Assembly: GCA_024637035.1 (NCBI GenBank)
Contig: JAGXFW010000004.1
Span: 124,001-188,000 of the forward strand
DNA: 64,000 bases
Source: Actinomycetes bacterium
GTDB lineage: Bacteria > Actinomycetota > Thermoleophilia > RBG-16-64-13
Direction of reading: 5' to 3'
Part shown: positions 26,698 through 35,815 of the stretch, one piece after another
Position numbering within the stretch: the stretch's first letter is position 1
Layout: each line of letters opens with the position of its first letter
Program-made: the position numbers and the translations under genes
Notes under the pieces: generated by a model
The model's database searches: none
What the model saw: the letters and a program-made list of their open reading frames with translations, nothing else
What the model was told of the DNA's origin: nothing

Positions 26698-27153
26698 CTA
26701 CGAGCCGAAGAGCCCCAGCAGTTGCAGATGGGAGTCGCGCAGACGCTGGGCTATCAGGAACGAGATCTGGCGCATCACTTGGTAGCCCAAGCGGGGGTTC
26801 TGGTCGAACATACGCCTGAGGTCTTCCGACTTGAAGACCGCCACCGTGGAATCGTCGATGGCGCGAGCCGTCGAGGTGAAGTGATATGGCGCCACGAGTC
26901 CCGACCAGGCGAAGATCTCGCCCGGCTCGACCGTGCTCACGGTGAGTCGTTTGCCGTTGCCTACATCCATCATCAGGCCGACACGCCCCTCCACCAGCAC
27001 GCAGATGGCATAGGCCGCCTCGTTCTCCTGGAAGATCTCTTCTCCGGCCACGTATGTCTTGCCGATCGCCATCTTGGCCATCGCAGCCGCTTCGCCGTCA
27101 TCGAGGGTGTTGAAGAGTTCATTACGCTTGAGCAACGTCCGATCGATGGTCAT
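26698..27153 (-). CDS. Stand-alone cyclic-nucleotide-binding protein
   Basis: The 151-residue protein is a single cNMP-binding (Crp-type) beta-barrel with no DNA-binding domain. Recognisable elements are the start LLKRNELFNTLDD, GEEIFQENEAAYAICVLVEG, and VEPGEIFAWSGLV in place of the phosphate-binding cassette. It ends in an amphipathic helix after FLIAQRLRDSHLQLL. The gene is the last of the hydrogenase operon and overlaps the large-subunit stop (ATGA). It is a paralogue of the protein at 31604-32104. It may sense redox or a nucleotide and modulate the hydrogenase; this is inference. Confidence 0.8.
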   Translation of the reverse strand: MTIDRTLLKRNELFNTLDDGEAAAMAKMAIGKTYVAGEEIFQENEAAYAICVLVEGRVGLMMDVGNGKRLTVSTVEPGEIFAWSGLVAPYHFTSTARAIDDSTVAVFKSEDLRRMFDQNPRLGYQVMRQISFLIAQRLRDSHLQLLGLFGS

Positions 27154-28667
27154 GCCGTCACCTCCTCCGGCCCAAGAGTCTGTCTACCGTGGTGCTTCGT
27201 CCTGCGCGAGTCCTCGGCGGCGTCACCCGTGGCGTCACCCGTGGCGTCACTCTGGGCGTCTCCCGCGACGTCACTCGTGCTGTCACCTGCGCTCTCGGTC
27301 CCCTCTCCGTTCAGGTAGATCACGTGGGTGGAGCACGAGATGCACGGGTCGTAGGCCCGCACGAGCATCTCCATGGCCTTCTGAGCTTTCACTTTGCCCT
27401 GAGGGAGCACCTGCGCCGCCAAGGCCCACATGTCGCGCTCGAGATTCGCGAGGTTCTGACCGGTGGGGATGATCAGGTTGGCCTCGACGATCAGCCCGGC
27501 GTCATCCACCGCATACTCGTGGTACAGCGTGCCGCGAGGCACCTCGACAGCCCCGGCGCCGCGGCCGGCTCGGATCTCCACCATGGGGGGTTCCGGCTTC
27601 AGGCCTTCGTCGAGTAGTCGGTCGATGATCATGATGGAGTCTTCTACGCAGTGAACGGTCTCGATGAGCTGAGCCACGGTGTTCATGAAGGTGTTCGTGC
27701 AGGTCGGCCGGCACCCGAGGTCGTCCGCGGCCGCCTTGGCCCCGTCGCTGAGTCCTTCGAAACCGTTGTTCAGGCGGGCCAACGCGCCCACCATGAAGGT
27801 GTCGGTGTCAGTACCGTCTCCCGGCGCGCAGTGCTTGGCCGAAGAATGAGACAGGACGCGCTCGCGCACCTTGTCACGGTAGCTGCTCACCGGGGTCATG
27901 CCGCCGTCTGACGAGAGGATCTGGTCGCCGAAGAACGCATAGGACTCACCTCCGCGAGCTTGGTCACCTCCGGCCTCCCCATAGGTGAGCGACAAGTATT
28001 CGGTGGGTCGGCTGAAGTCCGGCATGTCGAGACTCGCGAACAGGGCCACGGTCTCGTGAAGATCCGGCAGCGATTCGGCCAGCCGCGTACGCACGGCGGT
28101 GAGGGCGGCCGGCGCAGGCAGGTGCGTGAAGCCACCCACGACTGCTGCCACTTGGTGCACGGCGCGGCCGCCGATGACCTCGCAGAGGTCGTTCCCGAGC
28201 TTCTTGAGGCGCAGGGCACGCCTCACGACCTCGGGATGCGTGCCCGCCAGCGGTACCACGCTCCCCACGTCGAAGAAGTCTGGAGCGACCAGGAAGTACG
28301 CATGCAACACGTGACTTTGGATGGTCTCCCCGTGCATGAGCAGGCGCCGCAGGCGCTTGGTCTGCTCGGTGGGTGTGATGCCGAGCGCGGCTTCCATCGC
28401 GGTGATCGATGCCAGCACGTGTCCGTTGGAGCAGATGCCGCAGATGCGGCTCGTGATCAGCGGAGCCTGATCGTAGGGGCGGCCGCGCAGCATCGCCTCG
28501 AAGAAGCGAGGAGGCTCGGTCACCTCGAAGCGCACTTCTTTCGCTCGGTCGCCGTCGGCCACCACCACGATGTTGCCGTGGCCCTCCACACGAGAAACGT
28601 AGTCCACCTTCACCTCGACGGTGCGAGTGGTGCCCGCACCGCCGTTCGTGGCGCCATTGCCGGTCAT
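27150..28667 (-). CDS. [NiFe] hydrogenase large (alpha) subunit, group 3b-like
   Basis: The 505-residue catalytic subunit binds the Ni-Fe centre with RICGICSNGH (Cys76, Cys79) and DPCISCSTH (Cys442, Cys445). The gene order beta-gamma-delta-alpha is that of cytosolic NAD(P)-linked bidirectional hydrogenases (sulfhydrogenase, group 3b). After His448, where maturation proteases normally cut a short tail, there is an unusually long extension of 57 residues with Asp/Ala/Gly/Thr repeats (VAGDAQSDATGDATGDAAED). No maturation protease gene is in the window. It overlaps both neighbours by 4 bases. Confidence 0.93.
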   Translation of the reverse strand: MTGNGATNGGAGTTRTVEVKVDYVSRVEGHGNIVVVADGDRAKEVRFEVTEPPRFFEAMLRGRPYDQAPLITSRICGICSNGHVLASITAMEAALGITPTEQTKRLRRLLMHGETIQSHVLHAYFLVAPDFFDVGSVVPLAGTHPEVVRRALRLKKLGNDLCEVIGGRAVHQVAAVVGGFTHLPAPAALTAVRTRLAESLPDLHETVALFASLDMPDFSRPTEYLSLTYGEAGGDQARGGESYAFFGDQILSSDGGMTPVSSYRDKVRERVLSHSSAKHCAPGDGTDTDTFMVGALARLNNGFEGLSDGAKAAADDLGCRPTCTNTFMNTVAQLIETVHCVEDSIMIIDRLLDEGLKPEPPMVEIRAGRGAGAVEVPRGTLYHEYAVDDAGLIVEANLIIPTGQNLANLERDMWALAAQVLPQGKVKAQKAMEMLVRAYDPCISCSTHVIYLNGEGTESAGDSTSDVAGDAQSDATGDATGDAAEDSRRTKHHGRQTLGPEEVTA

Positions 28668-29452
28668 CGGGCCACCTTCGCTTTCAGGCCGCCGTCGCGG
28701 CGGGAGTAGTATCCGTTGTAGAGGCCGTACTCGGCCATGATCTCCTCGGCGGTCTTACCCTTCTCTTCCAGCAGAGCCTCCATCGAGGCGACGTTGGGGT
28801 CGTCGCACAGGCCTCGGCAACCGAAGCAGCGGCTCCCGTAGCTCGGGCAGAGCGCCCCGCAGCCGGCCCGCGTGATGGGGCCGAGGCAGACAAGGCCGCG
28901 GTCGAACGCGCAGACGTTCTCCTTGAGGCGGCACTCCACGCACACGGCGTGAGTCGGCACCGGCGGGTTCTTGCCGATCAGCAGGGCCGTCAGCACGCGC
29001 ATGAAGTCGTCCTTGTGGATGGGGCAACCGAGGATGTGCAGGTCCACGGGGATCACCGCGTCCACCGGTTTGGCTTCGATCGTGGGGAAGAAGCCGGCGT
29101 CCTCGCCGTAGACCAGCGACCCCACTTCCACCGGGTCGTGGGCGTTCTTGAGTCCCGGGACACCTACCGGATAGGCGCACGAGCCGATCGTCACCACCAG
29201 GGCTGCCTTCTCCCGGATATGGCGGAGCTTCTCCTCGTCGGACTCCCGGGTCACGGCTCCCTCGATCAGTGCGAGCTCGTAGGAATCGGATGTCTCGGTC
29301 ATCGCTTCCTTGAAGTATACGAACTCCACCAGCTGGAGCAGATCGAGAAGCTCGTCCTCGCAATTCAAGATCTGTAGCTGGCACCCGGCGCAGGAGGCGA
29401 GTTCGAACAGGGCCACGCGGGGGCGTTCTGGGCTGCGGATGGGCTCGGTCAT
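28664..29452 (-). CDS. [NiFe] hydrogenase small (delta) subunit
   Basis: The 262-residue subunit resembles the NADH:quinone oxidoreductase 20-kDa family. FELASCAGCQLQILNCED and TIGSCAYPVGVPGL carry proximal [4Fe-4S] ligands. Further Cys-rich segments (CVECRLKENVCAF, CLGPITRAGCGALCPSYG) bind additional clusters. It passes electrons from the Ni-Fe site to the gamma/beta module. The ATG at 29452 overlaps the gamma stop; longer upstream frames lack homology. Confidence 0.93.
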   Translation of the reverse strand: MTEPIRSPERPRVALFELASCAGCQLQILNCEDELLDLLQLVEFVYFKEAMTETSDSYELALIEGAVTRESDEEKLRHIREKAALVVTIGSCAYPVGVPGLKNAHDPVEVGSLVYGEDAGFFPTIEAKPVDAVIPVDLHILGCPIHKDDFMRVLTALLIGKNPPVPTHAVCVECRLKENVCAFDRGLVCLGPITRAGCGALCPSYGSRCFGCRGLCDDPNVASMEALLEEKGKTAEEIMAEYGLYNGYYSRRDGGLKAKVAR

Positions 29453-30309
29453 CAGAGCATCGCCTCCTCGAGCCGCTTGAGTTCTGCGTACGTGAACACC
29501 GGGCCGTCCTGGCACACGTACACCCCGTTGATCTGGCAGTGGCCGCACTCGCCGATGCCGCACTTCATGCGGCGCTCGAGCGAGAGGATGATCCGGTCCT
29601 CGGGTATGCCCACGGCGAGCACCTGCTTGACCACATGCTTGAACATCACAGGTGGTCCCACCATCACCGGCACTGTTGTCTTGGGGTTGACGGTGAGTCG
29701 GCGGAACAGCGTCGTGACCGGACCCACGTTCCCCTTCCAGGAAGGGTCGGCGATGTCTGTGGTGACGCGGAAGTCGATGTCCTCACGGGCCTCCCAGGCG
29801 GCGATCTCGTCCTTGAACAGCATCTCGGCCGGGCTCTTACACCCATAGAGGATCGTCACCTCGGCGAAATCCGCGCGTTCGTCGATCACCGTGCCGATGA
29901 GGCTGCGCAGTGGGACGATGCCCAGTCCTCCGGCAATGATCAGCACGTCGTTGCCGCGCATCACGTCGAGGGGGAACCCGCGTCCAAGGGGCCCCCGAAC
30001 GCCGAGCTTGGCTCCGATACCGAGCCGCTCCATCGCCGTGGTCACGTCTCCAACCCGGCGGATGCAGAGCTCGAACTCTCCGCCGCGAGTGGGCGATGAG
30101 GAGATCGAGAAGGGCGCCTCCCCGACTCCGAAGACGCTCACCTCGACGAACTGGCCGGGCGCGTGGCCAAGTTCCGCCCCATCGGTGAGTCGCAGCACGT
30201 AGAGGGTCTCGGTGGGGTTCAGTCGTTCCTTGCGGACGATCTCCGCCATGTCGGGCAGGAACGGCGATTGCTTCAGACGGCCGTGTGGCGTCGTTTGAGT
30301 ATTCACCAT
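29452..30309 (-). CDS. Hydrogenase gamma subunit, FAD/NAD(P)-binding
   Basis: The 285-residue flavoprotein has a ferredoxin-reductase fold. The FAD motif is in APFSISSSP, the nucleotide-binding motif is IIAGGLGIVPLRSLI, and a C-terminal [2Fe-2S] site is formed by the four Cys in CGIGECGHCQINGVYVC. It links the hydrogenase to NAD(P)H, so the complex can make or use H2 with pyridine nucleotides. The DNA lies 3 bases after the beta gene in the same operon. Confidence 0.93.
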   Translation of the reverse strand: MVNTQTTPHGRLKQSPFLPDMAEIVRKERLNPTETLYVLRLTDGAELGHAPGQFVEVSVFGVGEAPFSISSSPTRGGEFELCIRRVGDVTTAMERLGIGAKLGVRGPLGRGFPLDVMRGNDVLIIAGGLGIVPLRSLIGTVIDERADFAEVTILYGCKSPAEMLFKDEIAAWEAREDIDFRVTTDIADPSWKGNVGPVTTLFRRLTVNPKTTVPVMVGPPVMFKHVVKQVLAVGIPEDRIILSLERRMKCGIGECGHCQINGVYVCQDGPVFTYAELKRLEEAML

Positions 30310-30312
30310 CGC

Positions 30313-31350
30313 CTACCTTTCCACCGGTCGGCCCTTGAGCTGATTGAACACCTCGACAGGATCGATATCCACGAGACAGGCCCGTGCGCAACGACCGCAC
30401 CCCACACAGCCCATGCGCCCGTAGCGCTCGAAGATGTAGCGACCCTTGCGGTTGAAGCGGTGTTTCACGCGCATCTCGCGAGGCTTGCGGAAGCTCTCCC
30501 CGGTGCCGACCATCGCGAACTCCTCGAGTTGGCAGCTGTCCCAGGTGCGCACCCGCTCCCCGCTCTTCATGTCGAGGTTGAGCTCGTCGCGCACGTCGAA
30601 GCAGTAGCAGGTGGGGCAGACGTTGGTGCATGCCCCGCAGGAGAGGCACTTCTCGCCGAGCACGTCCCACAGGAGGGAATCCGAGCTCTCGGCGAGCAGC
30701 GCCGGGAGGTGCTCCATCGCAACATCGAGCCTTGGGGTGAACGCGGCGTCGCGACCTTCGTGTGCCTTGCGCAGCCGGGTGCGGTCCTCGTAGACCGCCT
30801 CGTGCGCACCGTCGACGGCGAGGACGAAGTCCCGGCCCTTGGTCGACTCGACGCGCACGTAGTAGGTGTCACCGAGGTCGGTGAGGAGGACGTCGAAGCC
30901 GGAGTCGGCTCTGAGGCTGCCCATGCTCTCGCAGAAGCAGTGGTCGTCGCATGGTTCGAGGCACTCGATGCCCACGAAGAAGGCCGCTTCCCGACGTGCG
31001 CGGTAGTGGCCGTCGTCCTTGTCGTCGACGAAGATGGCGTCGAGCAGTTCGAGTGCGTGCAGATCGCACGGCCGCAGGCCGAAAGCCACCGTCTCGGTGG
31101 CCTCGATGACCGGTTCCACGGCAAGCTCATCGTGCCAGGCGAAACGCAGCAGCGCCTCGCGCGGAGGCAGGAGGTGCTTGCTCGGAGGCAGCGCCGTGGG
31201 TAGATAGCCCTCGGCGACCTCCTCGGCCGATGAGATGACCTTGAAGCTGAACTGCGGGCCGTTCGCCACCGGAGCGAACACGCTCTGCTCGTGTGCCAGC
31301 CGATCGATGGACCTGATGAGGTCCGTCTTGGCCACGACGCGGTCGATCAT
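30313..31350 (-). CDS. Hydrogenase beta subunit, 4Fe-4S protein
   Basis: The 345-residue electron-transfer subunit contains FGLRPCDLHALELLD, a typical feature of the sulfhydrogenase/anaerobic sulfite reductase beta family, and two C-terminal [4Fe-4S] motifs (CLSCGACTNVCPTC and CVGCGRCARAC). It is the first gene of the hydrogenase operon. The ATG at 31350 is chosen because AGGAG lies 8 bases before it. The operon order and overlaps imply one transcript through the cNMP-binding gene. Confidence 0.92.
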   Translation of the reverse strand: MIDRVVAKTDLIRSIDRLAHEQSVFAPVANGPQFSFKVISSAEEVAEGYLPTALPPSKHLLPPREALLRFAWHDELAVEPVIEATETVAFGLRPCDLHALELLDAIFVDDKDDGHYRARREAAFFVGIECLEPCDDHCFCESMGSLRADSGFDVLLTDLGDTYYVRVESTKGRDFVLAVDGAHEAVYEDRTRLRKAHEGRDAAFTPRLDVAMEHLPALLAESSDSLLWDVLGEKCLSCGACTNVCPTCYCFDVRDELNLDMKSGERVRTWDSCQLEEFAMVGTGESFRKPREMRVKHRFNRKGRYIFERYGRMGCVGCGRCARACLVDIDPVEVFNQLKGRPVER

Positions 31351-31477
31351 GGCACCCACTCCTTCGCGCGCGGTTCGTCACCGTCGCCTCGATGTGAGGG
31401 CCGGCCACCGGTGATCCCCGGCTGTCCGGCCCCTTCGTGCTTCATTCGCGGGTCAAGCGGCACTCTATTGACGTTCT

Positions 31478-31493
31478 CGTGAACCTATTCACA
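31478..31493 (-). promoter_or_regulatory. Crp/Fnr-like palindrome upstream of the hydrogenase operon
   Basis: On the minus strand the site reads TGTGAATAGGTTCACG, close to the Crp consensus TGTGA-N6-TCACA (nine of ten fixed positions). It lies about 130 bases upstream of the beta-subunit start. Crp/Fnr-family control of the hydrogenase is a reasonable inference, but the two neighbouring cNMP proteins lack a DNA-binding domain, so the regulator would be encoded elsewhere. Confidence 0.5.
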
Positions 31494-31603
31494 TATCGGC
31501 TCACACGCTCACTATCCTTTAGCGTTTTCGCTCCTTCGCGGTGTGCGCGCGCGGTCTTCGCGCGCGGTCTTCGCGCGCCATGTCGGGAAGGGGTCGGCGG
31601 AGG

Positions 31604-32104
31604 TCAGTCCTTGTGCCGCGTGCGCAGGCCCTTTCCGGAGGGCACCTGGTCGCGCAACTGCTGTACGAGTTGGGCCGTCCTTGTGTGGGATTCGCGCAGG
31701 CGCACCGATATGACCGAAGCCACGTTGCGCATCATCATGCGACCCAGGTACTGGTCTTCCTCGCTGAGACGTGCCAGGTCTTCGGTTCTGAGGAGGGCGA
31801 CCGTGCTGTCCCCTCCTGAGACGGCGGTGGCCGAGAACTCGTGAGGTGGCACCAGGCCGGACCAACCTATGAGGTCACCCTTCCGAGCCTCACCCACCTC
31901 CACCTGCTCGACGCCGAGGGCGGTTGTGAGGGTCACGCTGCCCTCCACGACGATGTACATGCCGGGAGACGGCTCTCCCTCGGTGAAGATGGTCTCGCCA
32001 CCGGTGTAGCTCTGGACGACAGCCACCCGTTCGAGTTCGCCCACATCTGAGGGTGTGAGCCCCGTCAAAGCGGCAGACCCGGAAAGATCCAGTCCTTCGG
32101 CCAT
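31604..32104 (-). CDS. Stand-alone cyclic-nucleotide-binding protein
   Basis: The 166-residue protein is a single Crp-type sensor barrel (GGETIFTEGEPSPGMYIVVEG, then RKGDLIGWSGLVPPHEFSATA). It ends in a helical tail and has no DNA-binding domain. It is a paralogue of the protein at 26698-27153, so the hydrogenase operon is bracketed by two such sensors. The ATG at 32104 has AAGGAGGT 6 bases upstream, and an extended -10 like TGCTAGAAT lies about 35 bases before it. The ligand and partner are unknown. Confidence 0.8.
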   Translation of the reverse strand: MAEGLDLSGSAALTGLTPSDVGELERVAVVQSYTGGETIFTEGEPSPGMYIVVEGSVTLTTALGVEQVEVGEARKGDLIGWSGLVPPHEFSATAVSGGDSTVALLRTEDLARLSEEDQYLGRMMMRNVASVISVRLRESHTRTAQLVQQLRDQVPSGKGLRTRHKD

Positions 32105-32204
32105 GGAACTACCTCCTTGATCTGATCGGTCTGGCTCGATTCTAGCAGGATGCAGCTGCGGTGCCGGCCCCGATCGGCCCACGGTATGGCATCATGGCCG
32201 GAGG

Positions 32205-33602
32205 ATGGTTCGTTGTAATGGGCAGCGAGGGGAGGGGGCGAGGCGTGAGGGCGAAGAAACCACGACTACAGGCACCGTGAGCGCCCGTGCAGACGATGAC
32301 GCCACGTTGGCCGGAAGCGCGGCCTTCGTCGGCCCGGTCGGAGCCGGCCCGGGCACCGGCGCCGATAGCCCGGGGGCCGTCGTCGCTCGAACCACCGTCG
32401 CAAGCGTCTACTCGTCAGGTCTCTGTATGCAGTGCGGCACATGCGCCGCTCTCTGCAAACAGGGTGCGATCACCATGCGATGGAACGTGCGCACGGGTCT
32501 CGAACCGGTGGTATCGCTCGAAGCCTGCAATGACTGCGGCACCTGCCTCGAGGTGTGCCCCGGCCCCGGCCTGGATTTCACCGACGGCGCGTGGTGGCGT
32601 GAGCGCAACAGGGGGGCGCCTTCCGCCGACTTCCTGGGCCCGTGGCGCCGGCTCGCCTTCGGCTGGGCCACCGACGCGGAGGTGAGGTATCGGGGAGCGT
32701 CGGGAGGCGTTGCCACCGCTATCCTGCAGGGAGCGCTCGCAACCGGCAGCGTCGACTCCGTCATCGCGTGCCGCATGGATCCAGATAACGCCCTCGAGGT
32801 CGAACCGGTGATCGCGCGGACCCCGGAGGAGATCTCCGCCTGCCGGGGCTCCAAGTACAATGTGGTAGCGACGAACGTCCTCTTGCGCCGTGTGATCGAG
32901 GAGCCCGGCCGCTACGCGTTGATAGGGTTGCCCTGCCACATACAGGGCCTCCGACTCGCGCAACGGCGTCACCCGCTCCTGCGGGAGCGAGTGGTGCTCG
33001 CCGTGGGCATCTTCTGCGGGTGGACCGGCTTGCCCCAGATGGCGGCGGTCGCCGCCCGGCGCGCGGGCCTCGACGCCGATGACCTCACCTCGGTCACGTA
33101 TCGGGGGCCGGATTGGCCGGGCGTGATGCGGCTGGAGACCGCTTCCGGGGAATGCCGGGACCTTCCCTACCCAGACTACTACGTCGACATGATGTACGGG
33201 TATGTCCCCACCCGCTGCCGCTTTTGTCCCGACGCGCTGGCGGAGCTCGCTGACATCTCGGTGGGCGACGCCTGGCTCGACCGCTTCTACGGCACTCCCG
33301 GCGTGTCCGACCTCATCGCCCGCACCGACGCCGGCGTCAGGCTGCTGGAGGACTTGGAGCCCGAGTGGCTCACCTTGGAAGAGGCGCGTCCAGGCGACAT
33401 GGTGGACTCGCAAGTAGAGACCTACGTCATGAAGCGCCCCATCTATCGCGGCCGGCGGTGGCTCCGGCGGCTGGCCGGGCGCGCTGTGCCCGACTACCCC
33501 GGGGTGCAGATCACGTCGACGGCGGCCGACCGTCTGCGTGGCGCCCACGACCTGGCGCGCCAGGTCGTGTACAAGGCCCTCGGCGACCTACGCTACCCGT
33601 AG
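32205..33602 (+). CDS. Coenzyme F420 hydrogenase/dehydrogenase beta-like protein
   Basis: The protein has an N-terminal two-cluster ferredoxin domain (CMQCGTCAALC and CNDCGTCLEVC). The FrhB-type N- and C-terminal domains follow: VRYRGASGGVATAIL, CRGSKYNVVATN, LIGLPCHIQGLRLA and ADISVGDAWLD. Such proteins move electrons between F420 or flavin and iron-sulfur partners. Its specific partner is not clear. It diverges from the cNMP gene beside the hydrogenase operon. A start at 32277 (GTG) is an alternative to the ATG at 32205, since the first 60 residues are low-complexity. Confidence 0.82.
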   Translation: MVRCNGQRGEGARREGEETTTTGTVSARADDDATLAGSAAFVGPVGAGPGTGADSPGAVVARTTVASVYSSGLCMQCGTCAALCKQGAITMRWNVRTGLEPVVSLEACNDCGTCLEVCPGPGLDFTDGAWWRERNRGAPSADFLGPWRRLAFGWATDAEVRYRGASGGVATAILQGALATGSVDSVIACRMDPDNALEVEPVIARTPEEISACRGSKYNVVATNVLLRRVIEEPGRYALIGLPCHIQGLRLAQRRHPLLRERVVLAVGIFCGWTGLPQMAAVAARRAGLDADDLTSVTYRGPDWPGVMRLETASGECRDLPYPDYYVDMMYGYVPTRCRFCPDALAELADISVGDAWLDRFYGTPGVSDLIARTDAGVRLLEDLEPEWLTLEEARPGDMVDSQVETYVMKRPIYRGRRWLRRLAGRAVPDYPGVQITSTAADRLRGAHDLARQVVYKALGDLRYP

Positions 33603-33633
33603 GCGCCGGCCGCGTGGGGGCGGGCGGCGGAGG

Positions 33634-34227
33634 TCAGTCGCTGCTCCACGCCCCGGTAGTGGGTTCAAGGGCGACGGCGATCTCCGAGTAGGCCACGGTC
33701 ATGGCGGACTCTTCCGGCATCGCATCCGCATACAGCACCGTGTACGTCGCGGCTCCGGAGCCCACGTTGTCGGTCCGCAGGCGAAGGAAGTACTTGTCCG
33801 GGTGCGCACCGGCCCACCACGTCATGAACGACTCGACTTCGCTGTCCGGGGGCAGGGCGTCCAGGATGCCGGTGGTCGAGACGAAGAAAGACTCCACGCG
33901 GTTGGCGAACTCCATGCTGTCGTCGGGGGGGATGTCGATGGACGCGTAGATGGAGAAGGCCGGCACCTGCTTGCTCGTGTACGTCACCGTGTAGACCGTG
34001 TACCAGGCGTCGTGGCTTCCGGTGCTCTTCTTCTGGGCGTCGACACCGCGGATCTCGAAGCTCCAATCGGTCGACCCGGGGAACTCGGACCACAGTTGCC
34101 GCACGTTCTCGGACCGGTCGTCGGCCTTGCCGCCGGTGAGGCCGCATCCACCCGAACCGATCGCCGCAAGCAACGCAAGCGTCGCGGCCAGCGCCACGAC
34201 GAACCAACGGGCCCTATACGTGTGCAT
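33634..34227 (-). CDS. Secreted protein, probable lipoprotein
   Basis: The 197-residue protein has an N-terminal signal (RARWFVVALAATLALLAAIG) followed by SGGCGL, a weak lipobox. The exported domain is rich in beta-strand-like segments (WYTVYTVTYTSKQVPAFSIYA). I do not recognise a family. GGGAGGG lies just before the ATG. It is divergent from the sensor gene that starts at 34406. Duplicate acidic and aromatic patches give no clue to function. Confidence 0.65.
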   Translation of the reverse strand: MHTYRARWFVVALAATLALLAAIGSGGCGLTGGKADDRSENVRQLWSEFPGSTDWSFEIRGVDAQKKSTGSHDAWYTVYTVTYTSKQVPAFSIYASIDIPPDDSMEFANRVESFFVSTTGILDALPPDSEVESFMTWWAGAHPDKYFLRLRTDNVGSGAATYTVLYADAMPEESAMTVAYSEIAVALEPTTGAWSSD

Positions 34228-34405
34228 GGTCCCTCCCCCAAACGTGTGCTTCCCCACGTGCCCGACTATACCGCCGCATGTGCGGATGGGGAATGGGTCT
34301 CTGGGCCCCTCGCCTTTCTCGGCCCGATGCCGATACAACTCAGACGCGCCTGTGTGCGAGAACAGGCGCGCGTGTTCTGCAGGAACGAACGGAGGAGGGG
34401 ACCGG

Positions 34406-35815
34406 ATGCAGCTGAGGGCGAGGATCGTGGGCTTCATCGTGCTGGTCTTCGTCGTCGTCCTGGGTGTCTCGTACCTCCTCTTCGGGTGGCTGCAATCGGA
34501 CATCATGGCGGGCTTGGGCTCCGTCTACGCTGAGAAGCAGGTGCTCTACAACCAGGAACGCACCCTCCATCCACTCATGCGCGAGTTAGCCCTGGCTCAG
34601 AAGCTCGCCGATTCCTCGGTGATCCACGAGTGGGCCCGAGCCGAAGACGACCCCGTGCTTCGTGCCGCCGGCCTCCGCGAGCTCGAGGACTACCGGCGCT
34701 TCTTCTCCGACGGCAGCTATTTCTTCGTGGTCGACTCCTCCGGCCACTACTACTTCAACGACAGCGCCCAGACCTACACGGGGTCGGAGCTGCGCTACAC
34801 CCTCGATCCCACGAAGGAGGAGAACCGCTGGTACTACGTCACCGTCGACAGCGGCGAGCCTTACACGCTCAACGTAGACTTCGACGAAGAACTCGGCGTC
34901 ACCAAGGTGTGGATGAACGTCGTGGTGCGAGAGGGCGACGAGACGCTTGGCATAATAGGCACGGGCATCGACCTGTCGCGGTTCCTGAGCGAAGTGGTCA
35001 CCTCCGATCGGGCGGGAGTGACCAACATCTTCGTCGAGGAAGGCGGGGCGATCCAGGCGCACAACGAGGTGGAACTCATCGATTTCCGTTCCATCTCCAA
35101 AGACCCCTCGGAGAAGAAGATCGTCTTCCATCTTCTCGACGACGAGAAGGACCGCCGGGCTCTTGCGGACGCGATGGACCGGTTACGGGCGGACCCCGCC
35201 GGCGGCGTCGACGTGTTGGTGGCGCGCATCGGAGGGGAACCCTATCTGATCGGTCTCGGCTACCTGGAGGAGATCGGGTGGTTCAATCTAACCCTGATCG
35301 ACGCCGGGACGATGATCGGCTCCGACCGCTTCCTCCCTCTTGCCGGACTTCTGGTGGCCGCTCTGCTGCTCACCTGCGGCCTGCTGATCGTCATGCTGAA
35401 CCGGCTGTTCATCGCTCGAGTAGGCCGGCTTGATTCGTGGGTGAGGGGATTCGCGCACGGCGGTCTCACCGGACCTCCGGGATCAGAGGCTCGTGACGAG
35501 ATCGGGCGGTTGGAAAAGGGGTTCCAGCAGATGGCCGAGAGCGTGCGCCGCAACACTGAGTTGCTCGAGGCGACCGTCGAGGAGCGCACCCACGAGTTGG
35601 TGGAGCGGAACGCGAGCCTGCAGCAGGCTTTGGCCGATATCAATGCCTTGAGCGGACTCCTGCCTACCTGCATGTACTGCAAGAAGATCCGCGACGAAGC
35701 CACCGGTGAATGGGCAAGCATGGAGGAATTCATCACACAGCGCTCGGAAGCCGAGTTCAGTCACGGCATCTGCCCCGAATGCGAGGAGCGCATGGGCGAG
35801 GGTGGGGCGTCCTAG
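34406..35815 (+). CDS. dCache-type membrane sensor protein
   Basis: The 469-residue protein has an N-terminal membrane helix (about 5-30), a large extracytoplasmic dCache-like domain (about 35-300, with FFVVDSSGHYYFN and GIIGTGIDLSRF), a second helix, and a HAMP-like and coiled-coil segment. It ends in a Cys-containing tail beginning LSGLLPTCMYCKKIRD and finishing HGICPECEERM. That tail is often found at the end of bacterial sensors. There is no kinase or GGDEF domain, so the output is probably via partners. The ATG has GGAGGAGG upstream. Confidence 0.78.
   Translation: MQLRARIVGFIVLVFVVVLGVSYLLFGWLQSDIMAGLGSVYAEKQVLYNQERTLHPLMRELALAQKLADSSVIHEWARAEDDPVLRAAGLRELEDYRRFFSDGSYFFVVDSSGHYYFNDSAQTYTGSELRYTLDPTKEENRWYYVTVDSGEPYTLNVDFDEELGVTKVWMNVVVREGDETLGIIGTGIDLSRFLSEVVTSDRAGVTNIFVEEGGAIQAHNEVELIDFRSISKDPSEKKIVFHLLDDEKDRRALADAMDRLRADPAGGVDVLVARIGGEPYLIGLGYLEEIGWFNLTLIDAGTMIGSDRFLPLAGLLVAALLLTCGLLIVMLNRLFIARVGRLDSWVRGFAHGGLTGPPGSEARDEIGRLEKGFQQMAESVRRNTELLEATVEERTHELVERNASLQQALADINALSGLLPTCMYCKKIRDEATGEWASMEEFITQRSEAEFSHGICPECEERMGEGGAS

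Noticed and set aside
27210-27300. Short direct repeats (GGCGTCACCCGT) as a CRISPR array
   Set aside because: The repeats are 12-15 bases, adjacent, in frame, and encode the Asp/Ala/Gly tail of the hydrogenase large subunit; there are no spacers.
31468-31500. Plus-strand TTGACG-N17-ACATAT as a promoter
   Set aside because: The -10 match is poor and there is no plus-strand gene downstream; the palindrome read on the minus strand is the better signal.
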